From: an uncultured Chloroflexota bacterium
GTDB lineage: Bacteria; Chloroflexota; Dehalococcoidia; UBA3495
Reading direction: 5' to 3'
DNA: 12,400 nt
NCBI GenBank assembly: GCA_913052545.1
Contig: CAJXEF010000052.1
Span: 1-12,400 of the forward strand
The position numbers and the translations under genes were made by a program. The notes under the pieces were generated by a model. The model worked only from the letters and a program-made list of their open reading frames with translations, was not told where the DNA came from and ran no database searches. Positions 6,919 through 12,400 of the stretch are shown one piece after another (positions within the stretch are counted from its first letter, which is position 1; each line of letters opens with the position of its first letter).

Positions 6919-6959
6919 TTGGAAAATAAATTGAAGCAGGGCGTTGTTTAACTATTGTG

Positions 6960-6965
6960 TATAAT
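6960..6965 (+). promoter_or_regulatory. Candidate -10 box of the VOC gene
   Basis: A perfect TATAAT stands 34 bases upstream of the ATG at 6999. No convincing -35 hexamer lies 16-18 bases before it, so the promoter would be weak or need an activator, possibly acting at the inverted repeat at 6900-6918. Confidence 0.3.
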
Positions 6966-6998
6966 TATCACTGAAAAACACGAGAGAGTGAAGTCCTC

Positions 6999-7529
6999 AT
7001 GAATTTTAGAGGGATAAACCATCTGGCATTGGTCACTAACGATATGGAAGGTACAGTTCGGTTTTACAGAGATTTGTTGGGTATGCCCTTGGTAGCTGCT
7101 GTTGGGAACAACAAAGGAGGATATCCGTTTAGGCATTATTTTTTTGAGACTGGTCCCAATAATTGCATTGCGTTTTTTGAATGGCCTGAAATCCAAGTCT
7201 TCAACAAGCCGGCAGGTATGCCTGCCAACGGCCCAGTGCAGTTTGACCACGTATCGTTCGATGTTGAAACCCCGGAAGAATTATTCGAGCTTCGAGAGAA
7301 GCTTGAGACAGCTGGAGTTGAGGTAACCGATGTTGTGGACCACAAATTTATCCATTCTGTATATTTTCATGATAATAATGGTATAGCCTTGGAAGTGTCC
7401 GTTTGGATAAATAATGTGACAGGTAACGACCCTCAATACCATAATCGATATGTTTTTCAGGACGAAGATCCAGTACCGGCTTTAGCAGAACAGATCAATC
7501 AACTGGAGTTAGCCGACGTGGTTGATTAA
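6999..7529 (+). CDS. VOC-family metalloenzyme (glyoxalase / extradiol dioxygenase fold)
   Basis: The 176-residue protein has the two beta-alpha-beta-beta-beta modules of the vicinal oxygen chelate fold. The first runs from GINHLALVTNDMEGTVRFYR to about residue 65, the second from VQFDHVSFDVE to GIALEVSVW. The likely metal triad is H8, H84 and E132, which is the arrangement of glyoxalases, fosfomycin-resistance proteins and extradiol dioxygenases. YFHDNNGIALEV (122-133) resembles the YFxDPDGxxxEl motif common to these groups. Residues 140-176 form a tail that carries no recognisable motif. The reaction cannot be assigned. The start follows a purine-rich GAGAGAGTGAAG, a weak ribosome binding site. 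The last 21 bases overlap the 3' end of the GMC oxidoreductase gene on the other strand. Confidence 0.88.
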   Translation: MNFRGINHLALVTNDMEGTVRFYRDLLGMPLVAAVGNNKGGYPFRHYFFETGPNNCIAFFEWPEIQVFNKPAGMPANGPVQFDHVSFDVETPEELFELREKLETAGVEVTDVVDHKFIHSVYFHDNNGIALEVSVWINNVTGNDPQYHNRYVFQDEDPVPALAEQINQLELADVVD

Positions 7530-9038
7530 GTCGACTGCTCTTTCGGCCATCATTATGACCGTGGCATTAGTGTTGGCTCTTGGAATTTCAGGCATTATCG
7601 ATGCATCTATAATCCGGAGTTTGTCTAAACCGTAAACCTTACAATATTGATCTACTACGGCATTGGGGTCTGTAGGCGGTCCCATTTTACATGTTCCACA
7701 AGTGTGGCCGGCTATGCCGACGTCATTCTTAAGCCAGGTGTTTAGCTGATTATCGTCAGATAGCTGCTCAGCCGTAGGTGAGAGTCGTTCGTCAATGATG
7801 TCATCGAATGCAGGATGTTCGAATATTTTGACGGCACTCCTTACGGCTTCTCTAAGCCGTTCAAGATCCCAATCATCAGTAAGGAATTGATAGTCTAAAT
7901 TAGGTTGGTTCATTACGTCTGTTGTAGCTAATGTGAGTGATCCGGCACTTGCTGGAAGTTCTAAACGGCATCCAACACGTATTTCTTCAGATTCCTTGCC
8001 GGCTGGACCAGAAGTAGTTGTCTGAATTTGAATGTCATTTCGAGTGTTAGACTCACCGAAGCTATGTCGTAATACAACTTGGTTACGGGGCGAATCTGGA
8101 CCTAGTGTGTATTGAGCGGTAGGATGAAACCTGATGGATGCCGAAGGATGGTTCTTCATGTTTTGCCCAACACCACTGAGGTGTTGGATCACTGGTATTC
8201 CAAGGGAATCTAAATGTTCTTTTGGTCCTACGCCAGAAAGCATCAATAATTGTGGTGAAGCAATAGCTCCTGCAGAAAGTATTATCTCTTTCCCATATAC
8301 TTTGAATGATTCTCCTTGGCTTGCTATATTCAAACCAATTGCTTTATTTTCTTTAAATAAAATTCGGTCCACTAACACGTTTGATCTAACTGTTAGGTTA
8401 AGTCTATGACGTGCTTGACTGAGATAGGTTAATGATGTGCTCATCCGGATTCCCCCGGGGTTATTTAGAGGTATTGCCCCTACTCCAGTAGAATCAGGAT
8501 GATTCATGTCTTCATCATAGGGAATTCCATGATCCTGACAGGCCGAAACAAATGCTGAATGGAGTGGTAGCCAGGATTCCCGACGGTGTCGCCGTACCGG
8601 AATAGGTCCTTCCGATCCATGGAAATCGTCGGTAATGTCATTGTCTGTTTCACATTTTCTAAAGTAAGGGAGGACTTGCTTATAATCCCATTGATCATTA
8701 CCCAACTCGGCCCAGTAGTCGTAATCTTCCGGGAGTCCTCTTAGGAATATTTGATGGTTTATTGAACTAGTCCCTCCCACTACTTTCCCCCTGGCAACGG
8801 GAGCAGGTGTAGTTCGTTCGGGGTTGGAAATCCCTGAAAATGACCAATTGTGAGGACTGTTTACTTCTGACGCCGCTTGATGGGCGTCATATTTCAACTC
8901 TTCTGGCAGTAAACTAGGATCTGGGTAGTCTGGTCCTGCTTCTAGGAGAAGAACCGATTTTTCAGGGTCTTGGGATAATCGGGAAGCCAGAACACAGCCT
9001 GCTGAGCCGGCTCCCACGATGATGATGTCGTAATCCAT
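7509..9038 (-). CDS. GMC-family FAD-dependent oxidoreductase (choline/alcohol dehydrogenase type)
   Basis: GMC enzymes oxidise alcohols to aldehydes or ketones with FAD. The 509-residue protein has the family's usual length. It shows the FAD dinucleotide motif IIVGAGSAGCVLASRL (6-21) with LLLEAG (30-35), signature 1 at 83-101 (RGKVVGGTSSINHQIFLRG), signature 2 at 257-271 (GAIASPQLLMLSGVG) and the C-terminal block LRIIDASIMPEIPRANTNAT. H445 in GHTCGTCKMG is the expected catalytic His, and an Asn in ANTN (489-491) is its partner. No signal peptide or haem/cytochrome partner is visible, so the electron acceptor is unknown. The ATG at 9038 has an AGGA about 11 bases upstream. The substrate could be choline-like, a polyol or an aromatic alcohol. 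Confidence 0.95.
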   Translation of the reverse strand: MDYDIIIVGAGSAGCVLASRLSQDPEKSVLLLEAGPDYPDPSLLPEELKYDAHQAASEVNSPHNWSFSGISNPERTTPAPVARGKVVGGTSSINHQIFLRGLPEDYDYWAELGNDQWDYKQVLPYFRKCETDNDITDDFHGSEGPIPVRRHRRESWLPLHSAFVSACQDHGIPYDEDMNHPDSTGVGAIPLNNPGGIRMSTSLTYLSQARHRLNLTVRSNVLVDRILFKENKAIGLNIASQGESFKVYGKEIILSAGAIASPQLLMLSGVGPKEHLDSLGIPVIQHLSGVGQNMKNHPSASIRFHPTAQYTLGPDSPRNQVVLRHSFGESNTRNDIQIQTTTSGPAGKESEEIRVGCRLELPASAGSLTLATTDVMNQPNLDYQFLTDDWDLERLREAVRSAVKIFEHPAFDDIIDERLSPTAEQLSDDNQLNTWLKNDVGIAGHTCGTCKMGPPTDPNAVVDQYCKVYGLDKLRIIDASIMPEIPRANTNATVIMMAERAVDLINHVG

Positions 9039-9126
9039 TGATATTGTCCTAACAGAAGTAATCTAATTTCTGGTCAGGTTACGCTTGGTTATGAAAAATC
9101 GGACCATGAACTAAATTATTGGGCTG

Positions 9127-9288
9127 TCAATCTCCATGGCAGCGTTTGTATTTTTTACCACTGCCGCAAGGACATTTTTCATTCCTACCAATTTTTCTTC
9201 CCGCTTGCCGGTTTATATGTTTTTTTTCTTCGCATTGGTTGCAGGTACATGCATCGGGATGTTGACTATACCAATTGGCTCGGACCAT
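9127..9288 (-). CDS. Small SEC-C zinc-motif protein, 53 residues
   Basis: The minus strand encodes a 53-residue protein ending in [20 protein letters not shown], a textbook SEC-C motif. Its [13 protein letters not shown] ligands bind zinc, as at the C-terminus of SecA. A second cluster, CTCNQC (residues 14-19), may add another metal site. The middle, [11 protein letters not shown], is strongly basic. The ATG at 9288 follows GGAAG with a 7-base gap, and an in-frame stop at 9337-9339 limits any upstream extension. SEC-C motifs mediate binding to SecB, ribosomes or other partners; for a protein this small the partner is unknown. It lies between the receiver-like gene and the GMC gene on the same strand. 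A plus-strand reading frame over the same bases has low-complexity Phe/Thr content and is its mirror. Confidence 0.8.
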   Translation of the reverse strand: MVRANWYSQHPDACTCNQCEEKKHINRQAGRKIGRNEKCPCGSGKKYKRCHGD

Positions 9289-9335
9289 TCGAATACTTCC
9301 TACAGTAAGCTGAGACGGTATTTCTTTGATGAACG

Positions 9336-9362
9336 TTCAAGGCAGTATAGCACTGCCTTGAA
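9336..9362 (-). repeat. Perfect hairpin immediately after the receiver-like gene stop codon
   Basis: TTCAAGGCAGT (9336-9346) and ACTGCCTTGAA (9352-9362) are exact complements around a 5-base loop, an 11-pair stem. On the minus strand it begins directly after the TGA stop (9363-9365). No T run follows on either strand, so it is not a canonical intrinsic terminator. It resembles the amt-glnA palindrome in its 5-base loop and lack of a T tract, and may protect or end the transcript. Confidence 0.5.
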
Positions 9363-9656
9363 TCATATGCTTACACCTGCGTGTCTAAGCCTAATGAGTA
9401 CCGCTTCAGGGCTTTCTACCACAACTATGGGTATATCAACATCTACATTCCTAGCTTGGGTGGTGACGTACCTTCGGTCCGGTAAAGAAACATCTCTACT
9501 TATGAGTAACGCATCAAATTGAGAAGAGCCAACCAGATCTATGGCTATGCTATCATCGGAAGTTCCGGTAGCTATAACTCCAACCTGCTCGAGAATTTTT
9601 ATTGTGCCGTCAATATTTTCCTGATTCCTTCCGACCATCAATATGCGTGCATTCAT
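9363..9656 (-). CDS. Degenerate response-regulator receiver-like protein (CheY fold), stand-alone
   Basis: From the ATG at 9656 the protein has 97 residues with the alternating strand/helix pattern of a receiver domain: ARILMVGR (strand 1), ENIDGTIKILEQVG (helix 1), VIATGTSD (strand 2), FDALLISRD (strand 3) and DIPIVVVES (strand 4). True receivers have two acidic residues after strand 1; here they are R10-N11. DVSLP (55-59) looks like the phosphoacceptor motif, but it is displaced by two residues, and S53 occupies the normal Asp position. The final strand and its conserved Lys are missing, and the length is short of the usual 115-120. Phosphorylation is therefore doubtful. There is no DNA-binding or output domain. 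A TTG at 9701 would add 15 residues, but neither start has a clear ribosome binding site. It lies 77 bases downstream of the MBL hydrolase gene. Confidence 0.65.
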   Translation of the reverse strand: MNARILMVGRNQENIDGTIKILEQVGVIATGTSDDSIAIDLVGSSQFDALLISRDVSLPDRRYVTTQARNVDVDIPIVVVESPEAVLIRLRHAGVSI

Positions 9657-9733
9657 GTTTAGTACGTTTGAACCCCAAATAATGTGCCTATCAATTTGCA
9701 ATCGTTTTTTATACGGATTCGAGCGAACATCGA

Positions 9734-10501
9734 CTACGAGGGCTTTTGTACGGTGTCGATGTTTACATGACGGTGGGCTCCAACTGTAAAGGTTAAGGAA
9801 GTCGTCGCTCCGCCTTCCGTGCTATTGAAAATCTCGAAGTTTTCAGGACCGTGCATATATTTAATAGCTTCTTCCTCTAATTTAAAGGGTCTGTCATGCC
9901 CAGGATAAAACACCTTGGATATGTCAATCATCTTCTCAACGCTTTCTCTGGCATCTGACACGTCCCAGAATATGTTATAGGGAAGCCCTCTGCTAACGGT
10001 ACCTCCATCTGGCATGGCATCTCCTGCTAATAATAATCTTTCTTGATCATCATCAACTAGGACGCTGATGTGCCCCTTGGTATGCCCGGGTGTCTCTACG
10101 ATACTGACCCCTTCGACTACTTGATCACCTTCAGAGACGAGCTCTATTTTCATCTTGGTAATATGTTCCGCCATGTATTGGGCTGCTGCGTGATCATGCC
10201 TATTCGGATTTTTGGCATAATCCAACTCGGTTGGATGTACCAAAATACGGGCATTCGGAAATAAATCCGTGTTTTGGCAATGATCCCAATGGAGGTGGGT
10301 TAGAATGACGATATCAATGTCCTCTGGCCCTAAATTCCTTTCCGTCAGAGTTCGGTAAAGTACATTCCGCCTTGAAGAGGGGCCGGTGTCTATTAGGATT
10401 TTGTTCCCTCCTGCTGTCAACAAAGAATTAGTAGAATATCCAAATGCACCTTGATCTGAAGAAAGGGCGAACCCGTAAGTCAACACTTCTAGATTTCCCA
10501 T
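9734..10501 (-). CDS. MBL-fold metallo-hydrolase, AHL-lactonase-like
   Basis: This 255-residue metallo-beta-lactamase-fold hydrolase binds two zinc ions. The ligands are visible: H69, H71, D73 and H74 in THLHWDH, H140 in TPGHTKGH, D161 in LLAGDA and H202 in FYPGHD. This set, with the Asp bridge and the order of motifs, matches the N-acyl-homoserine lactonase (AiiA) group. That group also includes many lactonases and esterases unrelated to quorum sensing. No signal peptide is seen, so it is cytosolic. The ATG at 10501 has an AAGGAG site at 10511-10516. The C-terminal 30 residues (from about 225) are an extra tail. It starts 57 bases after the tandem VOC stop and is probably cotranscribed with it. 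Opening a lactone produced by oxidation is a natural role in this setting, but this is inference. Confidence 0.92.
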   Translation of the reverse strand: MGNLEVLTYGFALSSDQGAFGYSTNSLLTAGGNKILIDTGPSSRRNVLYRTLTERNLGPEDIDIVILTHLHWDHCQNTDLFPNARILVHPTELDYAKNPNRHDHAAAQYMAEHITKMKIELVSEGDQVVEGVSIVETPGHTKGHISVLVDDDQERLLLAGDAMPDGGTVSRGLPYNIFWDVSDARESVEKMIDISKVFYPGHDRPFKLEEEAIKYMHGPENFEIFNSTEGGATTSLTFTVGAHRHVNIDTVQKPS

Positions 10502-10558
10502 TCAAAAAATCTCCTTATATAACGCTGTATAAAAGATTAAGTACTCTGTTAATACCGC

Positions 10559-11359
10559 TTAAGGTAATTGAGTCAGATGAATCTGAGTACCACAAGTAGA
10601 AGATGTATCAAAATAACAAAGTAGCTGATTAATTACGTTGGTCCTGGGGTGGGGTTCCCCCATGGTGAGACCACGGGCTTCGGATTCTGATATGCATGAA
10701 TTGATATCTCTTGTTACATAACCAACGTGGTCCATATGATGCCGTTGTCCGTGTAATTGATCTTTATGATTTGGCTCTAACAGTTCAACTTGGACCCCGC
10801 CAAAATTCACGAAGGCGTTATTAATACCCCTTCTAGACATCCCACCGCCTATATATTCCCCGTCAAATTTTTTCACATACCAGGCAACAGCAGTTTCGAG
10901 GTTATCTACTACGTACCCTGCATGTATGATGCCATCAATAGATAAGCCAGTGTTTTCTTCACTGTATATAGGTTTATCAGGTAGCTGAGTGAGATGTATC
11001 ATGCAGTCATTGGTAGTAGCCTGGTCCAACCACAAAACTTGATGGGATAAATGGTTTACGGTGGGGGTATCTGATGTAAATTTCAATCCCCGGTTCGTTA
11101 GTTCGTTACGCGCTTCTATTATATCTGAAACCAAATATCCGACATGATGCATGTTCAATGTGCCGGCTGGTATTTTTAAGCGATTTAGGGGTTCAAGAAG
11201 TTCTACTTCTATATTTCCAAATGTAATGAAGGCATTACGGCCTCCTAGTTGGGCTTGCCCTGAACCTATCTTTATACCACTAAATTTTGCCTCAAAAAAT
11301 ATAACCGCTTCGTCTAAATTTTGAACCTGGTAGCCGATGTGCTGAATTTTATTGAACAT
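10559..11359 (-). CDS. Tandem VOC protein with two methylmalonyl-CoA-epimerase-like halves
   Basis: The protein (266 residues from the ATG at 11359) is an internal duplication. Each half runs from IxHxGYxVxNLxxAV through NAFxxFGxxxVELLEP and HHVGY/DHVGY to IHLTQLP. Candidate metal residues, counted from this ATG, are H7, E53 and H72 in half one and H146, E192 and H211 in half two. In methylmalonyl-CoA epimerases the last ligand is a Glu; here both halves have His at that position (H122, H261) in IHLTQLP. Two metal sites, or a changed chemistry, are possible. A TTG six codons upstream (11377) is a less likely start. The halves are diverged enough to show an old duplication. It precedes the MBL hydrolase gene by 57 bases. 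True methylmalonyl-CoA epimerase activity is unlikely, because that enzyme is a single-module protein of about 130-150 residues. Confidence 0.85.
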   Translation of the reverse strand: MFNKIQHIGYQVQNLDEAVIFFEAKFSGIKIGSGQAQLGGRNAFITFGNIEVELLEPLNRLKIPAGTLNMHHVGYLVSDIIEARNELTNRGLKFTSDTPTVNHLSHQVLWLDQATTNDCMIHLTQLPDKPIYSEENTGLSIDGIIHAGYVVDNLETAVAWYVKKFDGEYIGGGMSRRGINNAFVNFGGVQVELLEPNHKDQLHGQRHHMDHVGYVTRDINSCISESEARGLTMGEPHPRTNVINQLLCYFDTSSTCGTQIHLTQLP

Positions 11360-11398
11360 ATTTTTATGTTGATCCAATTAAATTAATAGTGAAAAAAC

Positions 11399-11404
11399 AT
11401 TATA
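11399..11404 (-). promoter_or_regulatory. Candidate -10 box upstream of the tandem VOC gene
   Basis: A perfect TATAAT on the minus strand lies 39 bases upstream of the ATG at 11359, in the 105-base gap after the HPP gene. No good -35 hexamer is found 16-18 bases further upstream. If real, it would start the VOC-MBL-receiver-SEC-C-GMC transcript separately from the HPP gene. Confidence 0.3.
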
Positions 11405-11464
11405 CTCGCCCCAGTGATAACCTCTATGAGATACGTTATGCAACATTTCCATATCCACTCGGGA

Positions 11465-12010
11465 TTAAATAAGGTCTCGGAGTGAGTTCCTGAAAATCCA
11501 TCTAATGGCTGATAGTATAAGTACGGCCATTAACAATGCAACAAATGTTGTCCATTGCCATGGTTGCAGAGCTACTCCAAGTAAAATTCCGACTGCCGGT
11601 GGATGCTCGGTATTGGTTACTGCCATGATCAAGATCATTAATCCAGCCGATAGTCCCAAACATATATCGGATAGCCATGGGATACTTGTGAAATAAACGC
11701 TGATGGGGCTACTAAAAATCAATCCTGAAAATAACGCTCCCAGTGCAATGCCTATAAAATGACCACCTATCAATGAACGATACTGAGCTGTAGGACTAGA
11801 AGGGTGTATAAATATGATGGCTACGCTAGCCCCGAGACCTGCTGCGAGAGCGGCATCAGCCATTGAGTCAACTAGAATTAGTACTAGCAGCATTGAAACG
11901 GCCGCCAGACTGGCTTGGCTCAAATAAAATTTAAGAAACTTTGAGAATCGATTGTCGATTATTTTAGTTTCACCGTATAAAACTGTGAGGTATCGGATAA
12001 TCCTAGGCAT
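11465..12010 (-). CDS. HPP-family integral membrane protein
   Basis: The 181-residue protein has about five hydrophobic segments: roughly 33-48, 54-68, 83-100, 114-131 and 140-168. It carries both hallmark regions of the HPP family: IFIHPSSPTAQYRSLIGGHF (66-85) and TNTEHPPAVGILLG (132-145, containing His-Pro-Pro). HPP proteins of cyanobacteria and plant chloroplasts have been reported to transport nitrite. Many bacterial members are uncharacterised, and some are fused to CBS domains; this one has none. The N-terminal 27 residues are cytosolic and basic. The ATG at 12010 has only a distant GAGGA. It follows the alpha/beta hydrolase gene by 48 bases and is probably cotranscribed with it. Its role here is unproven; nitrogen transport fits the amt-glnA locus 8 kb away only loosely. 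Confidence 0.85.
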   Translation of the reverse strand: MPRIIRYLTVLYGETKIIDNRFSKFLKFYLSQASLAAVSMLLVLILVDSMADAALAAGLGASVAIIFIHPSSPTAQYRSLIGGHFIGIALGALFSGLIFSSPISVYFTSIPWLSDICLGLSAGLMILIMAVTNTEHPPAVGILLGVALQPWQWTTFVALLMAVLILSAIRWIFRNSLRDLI

Positions 12011-12058
12011 TGCTAGCGCGGTTCCTCGGCGTATTATTTAACTCTTTTCAGGATACCT

Positions 12059-12400
12059 TCAGAGACTTTCGGATGCGAAATCCAACCATACCCGGGCACA
12101 GGGCACTGGTAAAATGTGTTGGACAAATCCGTAAACTCCGGGAAAAACTACTCGTTTCCCGTTGGGGAATATATCGGATGCTTCCCTGAAATCTCCTAAT
12201 ACTTCTTCCCTGAGGTTTGCGGCAGCTATAATCAGGGTGGGTGTTTTGACTTCTTTAAGTTGGGGCCGGAGGTCCCCGGATGCATTACGTTGAAATCCGC
12301 TGACTACATGAGAAGTGGTTGCGCACATTTGGTTGGCGTACCATCGAGTAAAAGCAGGGTCTACGATTTGAGGATCTAGCCGTCTACCTATAGTACTTTC
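12059..12400 (-). CDS. Alpha/beta hydrolase, C-terminal part
   Basis: The reading frame is open from the right edge of the window to the stop at 12059, so the gene starts beyond 12400 and only 113 residues are seen. An internal Met at 12328 is not a credible start, because coding sequence continues upstream with LDPQIVDPAFTRWYANQM. The visible part matches the end of alpha/beta hydrolases: DLRPQLKEVKTPTLIIAAAN is the strand before the catalytic acid loop. GKRVVFPGVYGFVQHILP is the strand and loop that normally carry the catalytic His, here probably the His in GFVQH rather than the usual Gly-His pair. The nucleophile elbow lies outside the window. The substrate cannot be determined. Confidence 0.75.
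   Translation of the reverse strand, partial: ESTIGRRLDPQIVDPAFTRWYANQMCATTSHVVSGFQRNASGDLRPQLKEVKTPTLIIAAANLREEVLGDFREASDIFPNGKRVVFPGVYGFVQHILPVPCARVWLDFASESL

Noticed and set aside
9136..9522. Plus-strand open frame of 128 codons with a Phe/Thr-rich, membrane-like N-terminus
   Set aside because: It is the mirror of the minus-strand SEC-C gene and the receiver-like gene, both of which have recognisable protein motifs. It resembles no family and has no ribosome binding site.
1..12400. CRISPR array, tRNA, rRNA, insertion sequence, prophage or defence system
   Set aside because: I found no spaced repeats, cloverleaf genes, transposase or integrase motifs, terminal repeats or defence-family proteins in the window.

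Overview
This 12.4 kb stretch of bacterial chromosome is compact and of moderate G+C content. Its clearest marker genes are pth, a class I glnA and amt; the rest are mostly oxidoreductase, VOC and metallo-hydrolase families. The sequence alone does not fix the taxon. The mix of a GSI-alpha type glutamine synthetase, an OmpR-type nitrogen operator, an LVIVD propeller, a GMC oxidoreductase, several VOC proteins, an MBL hydrolase and a small SEC-C protein would suit a free-living marine Chloroflexota of the SAR202 kind. That placement is inference from gene content. I see no tRNA, rRNA, CRISPR array, insertion sequence, phage gene or recognisable defence system.

Layout. At the left edge is the N-terminus of a zinc-type MDR dehydrogenase (minus), divergent from pth (plus). 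Two good promoter candidates lie between them. Next is a nitrogen module on the minus strand, amt then glnA, separated by a perfect 29-base palindrome. Upstream of amt are four 11-bp direct repeats laid out like an actinobacterial GlnR operator. This control region is shared with a divergent, cytosolic polysaccharide-deacetylase-family amidohydrolase (plus). Then come an ER/archaeal-type signal peptidase with a long helical C-terminal tail (minus), a seven-bladed LVIVD propeller (minus) and a VOC metalloenzyme divergent from it (plus). The 3' end of that VOC gene overlaps the end of a GMC oxidoreductase gene. From there to the right edge every gene is on the minus strand. In order of transcription they are an alpha/beta hydrolase (start outside the window), an HPP membrane protein, a tandem VOC protein, an MBL-fold hydrolase, a degenerate receiver-like protein, a 53-residue SEC-C zinc protein and the GMC oxidoreductase.

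How the genes may work together. Amt and GlnA form the usual ammonium uptake and assimilation pair. Their operator implies activation under nitrogen limitation, and the divergent amidohydrolase may belong to the same regulon. The HPP protein may also be a nitrogen transporter. The right half looks like oxidative catabolism of small organic molecules (GMC, VOC, MBL, alpha/beta hydrolase and MDR proteins), but the substrates cannot be read from the sequence. No gap between genes exceeds 300 bases; the largest, about 190 bases, is between the MDR gene and pth.
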